From Imbricaverruca yamaguchii (Eukaryota; Arthropoda; Thecostraca; Neoverrucidae): a stretch of 64,000 bases of DNA. Location: positions 3,219,501 to 3,283,500 of the forward strand of contig JAOTOL010001645.1 of assembly GCA_034440575.1 (NCBI GenBank), written 5' to 3'. A program made the translations under genes and the position numbers. This document shows positions 10,563-23,337 of the stretch, one piece after another (the stretch's first letter is position 1; every line of letters begins with the position of its first letter). The notes below the pieces were generated by a model, which saw nothing but the letters and a program-made list of their open reading frames with translations, did not search any database and was not told the origin of the DNA.

Positions 10563-11280
10563 TTATGAAGAGCTGAGCGAGAGCGTGGCTGGTGGATCCA
10601 GTGAGGGTGGGGATTGGGCGGGGGTATGGGGGAGGAGCATGGGCGTCGCCACCGAGGGTGGGGTGGGGGGATCGGGTGGGGGTGGGGGTCGGACCCCCAC
10701 TTTGAAAATTAGGGGATAGACCCACCAAAAAAAAAAACAACCTGTCAACGATACAAACACCGGATATCCGACATCGTCCCCCCCCCCGTCACAGCATTTT
10801 CCCTCAAAACTACCAGACATTAACACACAACCGGTCAACAATGCAATCACCAGACACCGAGCCGACATCGCTTCCCCCCCCCGGTCGAGAAGTCCTGGAC
10901 CTGGACTGGCCTCCCTAAACCGAGTAGCTAGATCCGTCCATGGGACCGACCCACCAAATAAAAATACGTCGCGACCCCCTTGGGGAGGAGACCGGAGTTT
11001 CTGTGGGCTGCGTCAGTCGTGTACAAAGAGTGGCATCTTTATGGAAAGAGGGACTGAGGGGGGCTTCAGGGTACTGTACAGTGTAGAACGGTGTCTCTTG
11101 CGATATAATAGGATGCCCCACGCGACTGAACCGATAGAAATTCCGATTTCCTCTGGATTTTTATATATAAGACATTCTCCGGGCTTCAAAGGAATGCGTC
11201 GGCGAAAGGTTTATTTTCGATTAACGACAGTTTTCACTAGTTTGAATGTTGACGTCCGCGAAGTCGCATATGCGGCCACC
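10563..11280. other. Inner part of DNA transposon, no coding block recognised
   Basis: G/C homopolymer-rich sequence (10600-10880) followed by unremarkable sequence. Open frames here are low complexity. Confidence 0.5.
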
Positions 11281-11330
11281 TGAGTCGTGCTTCTGGGCCG
11301 AAAACAGTGGAAGCTCCCGTGCCCTTCACA

Positions 11331-11363
11331 AGTTTTGCTGAAGCGAAACGCTTCAGCAAAACT
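11331..11363. repeat. Perfect hairpin, 15-bp arms, 3-base loop
   Basis: AGTTTTGCTGAAGCG, loop AAA, then its exact complement. Nothing around it suggests a terminator; it lies inside the DNA transposon, downstream of the broken transposase. Confidence 0.9.
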
Positions 11364-11911
11364 TTCAGCTCCCTTGCAAGTATTTGTCATCCCGATCGCA
11401 CAATCTTCGATCTTTTCAGCATTTCACATGTGCAATATTCTTTCGAGTATCTAGAAAACGGGTAAGAAATGTACTACTTTCACTCTCCCTTTTGACGGGT
11501 GTCATAGTGAACGAACTATTTATTTGTTTATAAAGACCAGTTGTTGATCCTGGGTAACCAGTGAAGGCTTAGGTATATTGAGCTTATGTGCCCTGAATAC
11601 CCAAAATCCCGCGAAAATTAGAATCTGGCAGAAAATTGTGAAAAATGGCGCTATGTGGTGCTGATAAAAAATGGCTTTTGCAATTAGGAACATTACCTGA
11701 TATGTGTGTCGAGCAGAAGTTAAACATAGCTTCCGGGGTCAATATCTGGTCTCCGTCTGGCCGCTGAATGCTTGCCCTTGCCGTCAGGCGTTTCACGGTC
11801 CCACCTACGCCGTCGCACGGACCTTTTCTATGTCAGGTGGCAAAATAATGCCACTCGCAGTCCACGTTGAAGTCCTGCTTGTGCAGGCACATGTTCCTGG
11901 CCATGTTCCTG

Positions 11912-11963
11912 GCCAACCAGGCACCACTATACATGTTCACATGTATAGTGGTGCTTGGTTAGC
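11912..11963. repeat. Hairpin with 16-bp perfect core arms
   Basis: The core arms are GCACCACTATACATGT and its complement around loop TC (11921-11954). The arms continue outward (ccaaccag / ttggtt) with one mismatch. It sits at the point where the middle of the transposase gene is missing. Confidence 0.85.
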
Positions 11964-13069
11964 TTCGATATGGCATTAGTAAGCCCCTCGATAAAATTTT
12001 AACCGGTCTGCGTCATGTTTACCATCGTGGTTCGATCCGTGCTGATCCACTGTCTAAATTCCACTTCGTCAGTTCCTGCCAAACTCGGCATACTGGTCAG
12101 AAAATTCCTGAGCTCGTTGACTCCGGGACACTTGTCACATTGCCGAAACATACATTCTTCGTTTTCCATGGAGAAAACAACTTTCTTCACAAGACCAACG
12201 GCAGACAAATCGTGACGTATGACTTGAACCATCAATTTCGGGTTTTGATGATGAATGCATACGCAAACTGAATGCGTCCCGCTAGCGCCGGATAGCACGC
12301 ACCAAGGTGGTCGCAGACTAGCGAATGTGGAGAACCCAACAGGCTGAGGAGTTTGCTTCTTGTATTGATGGTAGGCTTATCTCAAATTCGAAATGACCAG
12401 TCTCTTCTGACAAGTTCGCCGTATGCCATCCTCACATCGCACACTGACCACGTCTTTCTGTCCTGGTAGTGGTCTACTAATGTCTTCCTGCTGGTAGAAA
12501 TTAATGACCTCGTCTTTTTTATTCTGGGAGGGAGAAGCAATCGACAGTTTCCTGTAAGTTGTGCCCAAAATTCAATGCGTCGCTTTCACTTCCCGAGCTT
12601 TTCGCACCATGTACAGGGGGCACCGAACTTTGCGGCCGTTTTGTACATGGTAAATGGCAACAATGTCAAAATTTGAAGTCTCAATGCGTACGAGGTGCTT
12701 GGGTCCTTGAATTTGGCTACTAGTTCCTCCATCATGCTCTCATAGAGTTCTAAATCGCTTACTTTTTCCTCGGCTTCCGGTTCGTTTATCTCTACCTGAT
12801 ACGTTTTCGATAGGCTGTCTTCATTAGTCTTCATTTTTCGCTATGTCAAACTTCTGTCTGGCCTTCTTTTGGCGTTGGCTTTCAGAAAGCCCACCTGAAA
12901 GAAATACAATAGTCTCACCAGTGTTATCAATCGGGAACGATCCCCCTGGACCCACAATTCCAATCTGGTCTGGTTACGGCTTGCCACATTTTATCACAAT
13001 TTAGGCCTCGATGTTGAAATTGAAAAATATTTCGAATGCATTTAATAATTTGGTGACTCATCTTTTCAC

Positions 13070-13250
13070 TGGCAGCCGCAGACCGCCGATAAAGGGGGGA
13101 GGGGGCAACTCGGCGAGGGCGCCGGGTGGATTCGAGAGGGCGCCGAGCGATCCGAGAGGCCGCCTCCTGAACCAAAGGGGGGCCAAAAGACATTTTGGAG
13201 CCAAAGGGGGGCATGGCCCTGTTGCCCCCCCCCCCTGCGGCCGCTAGTGC
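13070..13250. mobile_element. Small GC-rich inverted-end insert inside the transposon
   Basis: Both ends carry a gcagccgc / gcggccgc motif beside runs of G or C and the word ggggggcaa. It separates the first transposase block from the next. It could be a nested MITE, but the termini are low complexity. Confidence 0.4.
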
Positions 13251-14644
13251 TTCGTTTACAACCATTACAACTGAGCTATATGCTTTACGAAGATATGCGT
13301 GACGTATGTGTAACATTAGTATATAGCACGGAAATTACCTGTGCGGATTGGCGTTTCTCCAACCGCCGACATAACACGGCGAAGATCGTCAGTGGCTTGT
13401 TGTCTGTCGGGAGAGACATCAATTGCTGGTCGTGAGGTTGACGACGATGACGATGTTTCGGCTTCAGCGGTATCCTGTGTCGAGCTCTGGGACCGACTAT
13501 GCTGAGCACCTGATGTACTGGGCTGTGAGGGATCTGCAATTTGCTGATCTTTCCACGGCACTTGCTTCCTGCATGTGGCGCAAAGGCTTGCCCCTGGATG
13601 CAACACACCTGCAATATTGGGATGTTTGTCGATGTATTCCTGGGTTAGTGGTCTCAAACCTGACCTCTTATGCTTTGGGTGTGAATTGAAAGGATTCGAG
13701 CAAAATGTTGCCACTAACACCCTGTGTGCCATTCTTCATTCGCTTGCGAAGCCTCACCAATGTTACACACAGCACCCAAGGCTACTGACGACTAACTAGC
13801 ATGTCAGACCCCAGCAACGACGCTGCTACATCTCATCTTGAGAATTTCGTCTCCGTTGTCAAGACGCTCGTGTTTCCATGACGCTCGTATTGCGTGCTAT
13901 GCGGCCTCGCCTAGACCCGCGTTTTTACGACAGTGATCGAATTGTACGGTCATTTCGTATCTCTCACAGACAGTGAGTCTGTGCCCCCCCTGAGCCCCCC
14001 TGAGGGAAGCAGCTTATACTAGATCTGTAGCGATTTTGCGAGAGTATGGGCAAGCCGGGCACGGCTTTCCAACCCCTCCCCCTCCCCCGCCCCGCTCAGC
14101 AACACATCCGTCACACGGGCAAGCTCACCGACACCGCTCCCCCCCCCACCCCCAGTCAGCAACATTTCCGCGGCCAAGAAAGGTTTGGTGCCCTTTTGGA
14201 GCTGACCTTGGGCCCTTTTGGTGAGATGCCCTCCTGACAGAGTTCCTGGTTACGTGCCTGCTCACAGACCGCTGCGTATTTGGTCTACATTCAGAAGAAT
14301 TAGTGACAGGTTACTTAAAACCGGATGTATATTTTATAAATTTCATGAAATGCAACGCGTTTTGAATTGTTCTGTGCCGCTATGTTATTCTATGCCATTC
14401 TCGACTGCAGTCGCAACTTGATTATTCTTGGACAACCGGAAATTTCCACCGTATAAACACTACGGTGCATTGCCCCCAGACCCCCTTTCCCCACTAAATA
14501 CATAAGCTGCTGATTGGAGATGACCGACGCAGCCCACCGCAAACCTGAACCCTACTCCCACCCCGGATGGCATCCAGCAGCGAAGTTCTCGCCCATAGTT
14601 GCATTGTGCATAGCGCTGCTGCAACAGCCAGGACAGAGGCCTGT

Positions 14645-15086
14645 GCTATGTTATAACGATTTTCCTGACGGTGTTCCAGGGTTGCGCCCATTCCATCTTT
14701 GATTGTTCCCAATATAGAATTTCACGGAGAAGCAGAACATGGATGTTTTTCGAAAATCGACACTTATACATTTTTCAAAAAATGATATATAAAATATACA
14801 ATGTAAAAATAATAAAACATGGATGTATAAATTCATTTTCAAAAAAAGATATTATGCAATACCATACTACGTCTGCTTTACAAAATATTCTACAGAATGG
14901 AAAAATAATGATAAACCTCAGAGTTAAATCGCATTGAAATTTGCAATGAGGAGAAAAAGTCAGCATATGACGTCATCGTGACGCAATAACCGTTAGACCT
15001 AGGGGCCTAAAAACCTCAGATTCATGTTCTCGGGCCTAGACAACCCCATACACAAACTTGCATGAGAATCCGAGGTGGTGCTGTGT
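14645..15086 (-). repeat. Right terminal inverted repeat of DNA transposon
   Basis: The inverted partner of 10094-10534. It includes tatgacgtcatcgtgacg, whose TGACGTCA core is a perfect palindrome in both termini and also matches a CRE-type bZIP site. Confidence 0.8.
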
Positions 15087-15946
15087 TATCGAGGTGTCGA
15101 GTTTCCAAAGAGTGACCCACCCGCAAGGGTTTATAGGTCTTACGTTGCACTCTCGTATTCGTACGAATTTGCCATATACGACACTAATAAACTACGACTA
15201 CGAAATTTATTAGCGTCGCATTTGCACAAGTTTGCCAGAGGGGTATTTGTGTTGGTATTGGGATTCAGCAACGGGTTACCATCGTTCGAATCAATTACCA
15301 CACATTTTTTGCTTCCACTGAACACGCCGGAAGGAACTACATAGGTCTCGCACTAATTAACAGCCAAGGTCCAACGCGAACCGGTTTCTTCGGTTGCCTC
15401 CTATTTTTTTTTGCTTTCAACCACGCCTGTCCAAATCTGGTAGCATGCGATAGCCTGTGGTGAACCATCGTACAACATTTAAAATCGTTACATATGTACC
15501 GATTTTTTTCATTTTATTTTTTACCTCGACATATGTCGAGGTCAAACTTATAGGTCAAAGGTTAGCTTGATTTATTGGACGGCGATAGGGAAGCGATATC
15601 GACCGAACGCGAGATGCGGTTGCTGTCGCTTCGATCTCCATCAAACGGGCGTCCCTCGACGTGTCTTGATATGTAGTATCAGAAAGCTAAACAATCTGGG
15701 TTTTTTTTCTAGGACGTAGGCTACGCTGATCCTTCAGTCGCCCATTTTTGTAATGGTTTTCTCTGAAGCCTATCCAAATCTGGTATCAAGCAATAACCAG
15801 TGATGAACACACGAGTAACATATCAAACCGGAACATGTCAAGGTCAAAGGTTTGATTCAGTTCTTGGATGTCTTCGCGTTTCGTCGCTATGGCTTTAATT
15901 TGGTATCATCGCCGCAACATTTGACTTCATCATTGATAAAGTAACA

Positions 15947-15947
<1 letters not shown>
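15087..15947. other. Intergenic; two DR1-like AGGTCA motifs
   Basis: No gene seen. AGGTCAAAGGTTA (near 15556) and AGGTCAAAGGTTT (near 15841) look like nuclear-receptor direct repeats with one-base spacing. They sit in two similar paragraphs of sequence (tccaaatctggta at 15433 and 15775), so they may simply belong to a repeat. Confidence 0.4.

Positions 15948-15997
<50 letters not shown>
15948..15997. repeat. (AC)n(AT)n microsatellite
   Basis: A short AC run followed by an AT run. Confidence 0.95.
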
Positions 15998-15999
<2 letters not shown>

Positions 16000-16288
16000 A
16001 GGGAATCACCAAAAATGATAAAAGCCGATCTACCCAATCAACGGGCTTCGCGGGTTACCTGCCGTTACAAAATTTCTGAATGGGAAATCAGCAAGCGTTG
16101 GAAATTTCAGGTAACTGAGGCTTGGGGAGACACTGAAAAAAAATGCAGGGAGACAAATCCACACTTTTCAGAATATGGAAGGCGAGCTTGTCCCCCCCCC
16201 CCATGCGCATATGCGTACAATACTACCATTTACACTGTTCAGACCGCTCAGACTGCGGAGAACGTGTTCTACATGGCACAAAATAACA

Positions 16289-16290
<2 letters not shown>

Positions 16291-16359
<69 letters not shown>
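16291..16359. repeat. (AT)n microsatellite
   Basis: An uninterrupted AT run of about 69 bp. Tyr-Ile frames over it on both strands are artefacts. Confidence 0.95.
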
Positions 16360-16361
<2 letters not shown>

Positions 16362-16499
16362 CACTTTACAGATGATCAAGTAAAATTTTGCGGTGATGAT
16401 ACTCCGGTAGCTGAGGTTTGGAGGGCCGGAAAAAATTGAGGGGGACAAATCGACACTTCCGAAATGGGGGAGGGACATGTCCCCCAACCCGCCAGTGGT

Positions 16500-17850
16500 T
16501 ACACCCATGCGTACATGCGCTTAAAAAAACTGAGTCAGAGACCCCCAAAATCTCGTTGGGCTCCAGAAAAGAAACGTTTCGGGGTATCGAAAAGAACGAA
16601 CCGGGAGCCCGAAGAATCATACCGGAATCCAAAATGATCGCGCAAGGGGCTTTAAAAATATAATTCGACCCGCAAAAATCACACGCAGGCTCGATCGAAT
16701 AGACCCCAGCACCGAAAACAGGTTAGAAAGGAATATTCTTAAACTGGCTGTTTTACTTTGAAGAGTGCCATCGGCTGAAAAAAAAACTCATCGAGCTGCT
16801 GCAATGACATACCAAAAGGACAAATGTCTCCTCCCTTCCCAAAAGAGGTAGGCTCCGAAGAATTACGCCGGGGTCCCCAAAAATCGTGCTGAAGCCCCAA
16901 TAATTCGAGTCGGGTCGCCAGAAGTCCCATAGAGGGCTAAACAAATACAGAAGACCTTAGAAAACTCGCGCCTGGTCAAGAAAACTTGCACCAGGACCGG
17001 CCAAAATCGCGTTGGGGTCAAGCTAAATAAAACGCACCCCACAAACTCGAGTCTGGCTCCCAGATGTCGCGCTCGGAACCCATAATTCCCGCCGGCAGGC
17101 CCAAAAATTCAGTTGGGTGCGGTACAAATTTACGTCAGAGCCGCCAAAATTGGCGTCGATTGCCCCACATAAGCACAGTGTGACCAAAAAATCGCATCTG
17201 GGCACGAACAAAATGAAGCCGGAGCCCTTGAAAATATGGAGGGATTCCGATAAATAAATGTCCGAATCAAGAAAATTGCTCTGGAGCCTACGGAGCAATA
17301 ATATCACCAGATACCTTAAACAATCGCGTAAAGCCCCGAAAATATTACCTGAGTTCGAAAACAAATATAAGCGGGATACAAAAACATGACGGAGAGGGCC
17401 TAAAAAAATAAGGCGGGAGTTCCGACTTGAAAAAAAAACAGAAATGTTCTTCAAAAATCGCATCAAGCCCAGCAAACTGATGTTGGGTTCCCGGAACCAC
17501 GCACCTGGGCGCAAAATGTCGCGCAGAGAAATGAGGCCCAGAGATAATCGTACCGGAGCCCCCCAAAGCGTCCTGAGCCACACAAATGTGCGTAAGAAAC
17601 CACAACTAAAAACAGTGGAACCCTGGGAGCAGAACGGGAGGCCGAGAATAAACCGAGTGCTCCAAACCGCACCGAGTCTGGCGAAAAAACGACAGGGCCT
17701 TAAAAAATGATGCGTTGCAGGCCTAAATAAACACCGGGATCTCTAAAACAAAATTACGCCAGAAGCCATCAAAACACATCTGACTCACAAAACCTCATCA
17801 AGTCTTCCAAATTAGGCTGTGTCCCGCATTAATGAGGCCTGAGAAAATTA
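16500..17850. repeat. Long decayed tandem array, period about 22-36 bp
   Basis: Units follow a loose pattern: a short A run with TCG or TCGCG, then CCGGGAGCCC or a variant, then A-rich again. Almost every unit differs, but the phrase aaaatcgc/aaaattcg plus gggcc/ggagccc recurs throughout about 1.35 kb. The open frames of 186 and 88 codons seen here follow the array and lack any recognisable domain. Confidence 0.65.
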
Positions 17851-19690
17851 AATTTATTAAATTCTAAGATGGGTTATTTTCTTCCCACATTGTCTGGTGG
17901 CTAAACAAACTACTAGGTTCTGTTGTACCTCACCTCTCTCATGAAATATGCTCCGAGATTGGCCACCGAACCGAGGCGTGGCTCGGTGTTCTAATTTTGT
18001 TACCCGTTGTGTTTCTCGTCGTCTACGGATGTGCTTTCTACGGATGTTCCAGTCCATTTCTGTTAAGGGCACAGTACATTTTTGAGAACCCGGCTCTTCT
18101 TAGGGTTTTGTTTCTTTTTGTGCACCAACGATTTTTTTTCAGGTATCGAGCATTTTCGAAGACACCGATGTGTTTATTAAGTGCCCGGCTTTTTGTTTTT
18201 CTATTTATTACTGTACTTCCGCATTGAAAATAGACACTTGTCTTCATACCCATGCATTTTCTCAGGTCATACCACGAGCTTTTTCCCTCCTGTGGTTCTT
18301 TTCTCCCACATGCACGATTTGCACTCCAAAACTACCCCAGGCTGCATCCACTACGGTGCAGGTGTGCATAGCTAGATTGATGGATGCATCAACAAAGAGC
18401 TGCAAAGCTATGTCTAGCAAAGAAACATTCAAAATATTAGTTCGTCAGACGATCCTATCCCGGTGAACTCGCATCATGCCATTCGAGCCCTAAAGAAAGA
18501 CGCATATTTGTCAAGAGCGTGCCCAGGGAAGGATTAAATCTCCGACCTTCAGTACCAAAGTATGTTCCTGCATGCCTGAATTGCTGGTTATCGATTTGGC
18601 CATGGTGGAATGTCTGCCTTTGGCCTCATCCATAATAAGAGTCATTGCTACGCTTCTGATACAAGCACGTGGTGCCGCACCAGTCCAGTAACATGTTACC
18701 CGTAATGAGATCAGTGAGATCTCATAACTGGTGACGACTCGTGTCGTCCGTGATGATATTTTGTTTCCGAAGTCGCCGGACAGAGCGGAATCAAAACATT
18801 CAGGGGATCGCAGTTCATATACCCAGCCCTGAAACATGGAACTAATACGTCATATATGTCACGTGTAATTAAGGTGCAAATTTCTCAGGTTGGTATAACG
18901 CACATCAATGCATCATTCCAAGGGTTTCCACAGAACGAAATTCTGCATTTTCACATTGAGAAACTTTTGAACGTGGGGCAGCAACCTTACCCGCTGGCGG
19001 ACCCAGCTTGCAAGGGACAGAGATGGACAACTGGTCTTTTTAAAAAGCAAGCTACGACAAGCTGCCGCATCCTGTTGTGCTTATGGGAAAAAGAGTCGTT
19101 CAACACGCAGGGAAATGGGGAGGGGAGGGTGCTTCGCGGGAAGGGAGGGTGCTTTTCTATCTATCGTATAGATATAAAATATGTCCTTTCCATTCGGACA
19201 GCAAGACATGATGGCAGTATTCGGTGAGGATTTTTGTCGCACTCCAAATAGATGGGGAGGGGGGGGGCCTGCCAGATGATTTTGGCCCCCTTTTTACGGT
19301 AAGGGGAGGTATAGCCGCATTGGTCCCTCCCCCTCCTGGATCTGCTCATGACCTCGCCTGGAGCAAGTTGCCGATGATTTATGTGTTTGCCCTGCTCTAA
19401 CGCTCTTAATAGCTTCCACAAAACACAGCGGGTCGTCGAGGGTGGGATCGATGACAAAAATGAACGCCGCCGTAGTGTACCATCGCGGGGGCATTGTCTT
19501 CACCTTCAGCTGCGGCCAATGGCCGGCCGGACGGCGCAGTCGATGGTGTGACGACTCAGGAAAAGTGTGTGCATAGATCGGCCAGGTTGGCCTCCACGTG
19601 TGGACCTGAGCCGGCACAGGGCGGACGGTGGTGAAGTGGTGGCTTTGCAGCTCACCGCAGGCGTGATCTTGCGGCCTTCCCACTCAGTGC
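17851..19690. other. Intergenic, no gene recognised
   Basis: A 108-codon minus frame (18511-18837) and a 123-codon plus frame (18856-19227) are present, without domains I know and without splice support. Confidence 0.45.
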
Positions 19691-20060
19691 GGCTGTCTGG
19701 CTGCCCCATCTGTCCCGGGGGAAACTGTCTAGTTGTCTCGTCTGCCCCGGGGAGGCTGTCCGACTGCCCCGTCTGCCCCGGGGAGACTGTCCGACTGCCC
19801 CGCCTTTCCTGTGAAGACTGTCCCCGCCCCCAGTCCCGTACAGACTGTCTGACTGACCCGCTTCCAATCCCGGGGAGACTGTCCGGCTGCCTCGCCCCAG
19901 TCCCCCGGAGACTGTCCGACTGCCCCGCCTTTCTTGTCAAGACTGTCCTCGTCCCCAGTCCAGGGGAGATTGTCTAATTGCCCCTCCTGCGCCGTGGGGA
20001 CTGCCTGACTGCTTATGTCCGGCGGGACTGCCTGACTGTTCATGTCCGGCGAGAAGCCTC
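19690..20060. repeat. Minisatellite, unit about 31-33 bp
   Basis: Roughly eleven units of ccgactgccccg, tctgccccgg and ggagactgt with variation. Frames rich in Gly-Gln-Ser-Asp read across it on the minus strand are artefacts of the unit. Confidence 0.85.
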
Positions 20061-20579
20061 GACATTCTTGCCGAATCGAACGGCCGCGCAATCGTGGAAT
20101 CTAATTACGGCGCCGGCCCTGTAAATTGTAGTTGCTGAATCTCCTGCCGCTGGAGACATGCAGTGGACGCACTTCACCGCGAGTATAGCGTGAGTACTGA
20201 GTATGCACTGCATCGAATCGTGTTACCCGCTCAGCTTTATATATTCAATTCGTACCTCTGCTATACAGATATTCTGTGGCCTGACCGATCTCCATCATCT
20301 CGCCTCACACAGCTTAGCTTAGCGTCTACCAGCAATGGTCTTCCCGGCCCTGACATCGCAGGATTCGAGTCAATGCGCAGACCGTGCTTAACCACCGACT
20401 GGGAGAGTTCACCGGCGCATGGCCGGCCGCCGGCACAGGAGAGAAAGCGACATCACGGCTGGCATAGCGGATCACTTTCGGCTTTCCCATCAATTTCACT
20501 GTAGCGATGCATGCTACGCTGAGTCAGCACACCATCGCGACTGTGTGCCGAGTCCAGGATCCGTGCAGCGCGCTGTAAT

Positions 20580-20920
<341 letters not shown>

Positions 20921-21699
20921 GAAATGGACCCTGACCCTGATGAGCACCGCCTCAGACAGGTGCATCATAATCCACGCCACTGAAGAGGCAGTCAGCCCAA
21001 CCAAGTTATATTCTCGTACCGTGTTGGATGTAACCTTCGACCAGGCTGACCTTTGTATTGGTTATTTTGCTGAGCATTGGTATTAGTAATGTACATTGTT
21101 CCACCCTGAAGTTCATGATGGGTTCACGGCCAGCTGCTAGAGCAGCTAGAACTTCAAAGAAGTAGGTCCGTGCCACGCTTCCCTTTCAGTGAATGTGTCA
21201 TTCACTTCGTCCGTCTAACCAGTTTGCGTAGCCGGCTAGCTTCCGCTGCACTTTTGGTACATTTCATTCAAAAGCGTTCATATAAACATCTGGGAATGCA
21301 ATTATAATGTTCACTATTGACATCCTCCACCGTGAAAGTGAGGACAGAACATCTTTCTAGTTCGTGTTGCATGCTTTTGAACAGGTGGTCGCTATATACA
21401 TCAACAAGTACATCGTGAAAGTATCGACCAAGTAGGCAAGACCTAGTCGATGAGCTGCCGAAAGCCGTACCTAACTTCCACAAATCACAATTGTGAATAA
21501 CTTTGTGCAGACAGGATCCACAGCGGTGACCCCTTACTATGACATTCACTTATGTACGGCCTGCATACAGGGTAACTGAATGGGACTTACTTTGAATATA
21601 CGCTCAGCTCGCTCCTGAAGATATGTGTAGAGTATGTTGAAGTTATAATATTTTGAGAGTATGATACCATTTAGCGCTCTGGTGCGGAACGCCATAACA
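20921..21699. other. Intergenic, no gene recognised
   Basis: A 93-codon minus frame at 21268-21549 contains several cysteines but no domain I recognise. I cannot call it a gene. Confidence 0.4.
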
Positions 21700-23335
21700 T
21701 ACTTTACATGCACATTATACACTAGCCTGTGTCGATAATTTTCAAAGTGGTGTTATCAAAAACGGCTACTGTTTTTATTTTGCCTTGATGAATACCTAAC
21801 AATTTGGCATCAAAATTATATCACTGGGCCATTGGCATTTTTTTCTCAAAATGCGTTTGAAAAAGACACTGTTTTCGACATTCGGTGCCATATTGACTGT
21901 GAGGACCAATCCAGATAAGTAGGTCAAATAGTACCTCTCTTTGATCGTCTCGACGAGTTGAGTCGATTGGAACAACGCACTATTGTAGGAAAATCGATAG
22001 TTAATAAAATATCGCCTATCTTATGTCTTCTAATACACCAGCAAATGTCAATTTCGGGGCATACAAGGAACTCTGAGGTTTAAACAAGGAAAAATCATGA
22101 TACAGCCGCGATTTCTGCACTTACTCATTTGAAGACTTCAGCATCACTCACTGGGTATAGAGATATAGACAAAGCTTCATGTTTATTCGCTGTTTGAACT
22201 AAATTGCTGCATCAATGAAGAGGCTGCTCTGTACGCATGTGCATCACATACCAAATACTTACCTATTCTTTGCATGTTCAGACATACAGATAGCCTTTGC
22301 AAATCACGTTCAGACGAAAATCAGATACGTTGGTGATAAAAATGTTTGAAATTCGCCGTGATCACCATGGGACAATCGATGCCAATTTTTCCCAAAAGGG
22401 CACACATCAGACATCAATCAATGAACACTGTGTATCCAAGGCAAACATATCGCGAAGGTGAGGAGCACAACTGACTGGACGGCATTGAGCACCTCAGTTC
22501 TATCTTTCACGTAACTCACAGTCGTTTTATCATATTCTCCACGTCAATATTAATTGTTGGCACGGGCAAAAGCTGCCGGTGCATGTAGCCAGCCCGGATG
22601 TAGCCGTTCCTCCTCTCCTTCCCGTACACGGTGTCCCCCTGGGAAGAGAATAGGCATCGATGATCCCATGGTGGCCACGGCGAATTTCAATCATTATTGT
22701 CACCAACGTATCTGATTTTCGTCCGAACATGATGTGGAAAGGCTATCTGAATGTCTCAACATGCAACGAATAGGTAGGTATTTGATATATGATGCACATG
22801 CGTAAAAAGCAGCTTCCCCAATCATGCTGCTATGTAGTTCAAACGGCGAAGACATATGAAGCTTTGTCTATATTTATATGCCCAGTGAGTGATGCTGAAG
22901 TCTTCAAATGAGCAAGTGTAGAAACCGTGGCCGTATCATGATTTTTACTTGTTTAAACCTCAGAGTTTCTTTGTACAACCCGAAATGCACATTCCCTGGT
23001 GTATTATAAGACATTAGATGGCCGATATTTTCTTAACTATCGATTTTTTCGACAATATTGCGTTGTTTTAATCGACTCAGCTCGTCGAGACGATCAAAAA
23101 GAGGAACTATTTGATGCACTTATCTGGATTGCTTCCCACAGCCAATGTGGCGCCGAGTGCTGAAAACAGAGGCTTTTTCAAACATATTTTGAGAAAAAAT
23201 GCCGGTTGTCCAGCGATCTAATTTTTATGCCAAATTGTTAGGCACATATCAAGGAAAAATAAAAACAGTAGCCGTTTTTGATAACACCACTTTGAAAATT
23301 ATCAACACAGGCTATTATACACACTGTGGATGCAT
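21700..23335. mobile_element. Foldback (long inverted repeat) element
   Basis: Left arm 21700-22405 and right arm 22633-23335 are inverted copies, with about 230 bp between. Shared landmarks from outside in: gcctgtgt/gataattttcaaagtg, aacggctactgtttttat, accaacgtatctgatttt and attcgccgtg-ccaccatggga. Divergence is moderate. No coding capacity is seen. The right arm ends beside the stop codon of the Penelope-like element. Confidence 0.8.
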
Positions 23336-23337
23336 GT

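Larger units (their letters stand above)
11584..13732 (-). pseudogene. Transposase-like gene of the THSVCVC/HQN family, broken
   Basis: Minus-strand blocks in order: 13732-13316 (N-terminal, with CSNPFNSHPKHKR and CATCRKQ, a likely zinc-binding pair; ends in SAVGETPI), 12834-12586 (coiled, SYALRLQILTLLPF), 12568-12377 (DISRPLPGQKDVVSV, QKRLVISNL), 12298-11999 (GASGTHSVCVCIHHQN, CDKCPG, EFRQWISTDR) and 11910-11584 (CLHKQDFNVDCEWHYFAT, CDGVGGTVKRL, QRPDGDQI). I recognise these blocks as a widespread protein family of invertebrate genomes usually left uncharacterised. The middle, between STDR and the WHY block, is deleted, an in-frame TGA lies at 11835-11833, and short introns or gaps separate the blocks. 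Its place between inverted repeats supports a transposase role by inference. Confidence 0.7.
10094..15086. mobile_element. DNA transposon with long terminal inverted repeats
   Basis: Two copies of a sequence of about 440 bp face each other at 10094-10534 and 14645-15086. Between them, on the minus strand, lie blocks of a transposase-like protein. The outer tips share aacacagcacc and the core gtatggggttgtctaggg. The left end is directly adjacent to the truncated 5' end of the CR1 LINE. Target-site duplications could not be resolved because of that junction. Confidence 0.75.
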
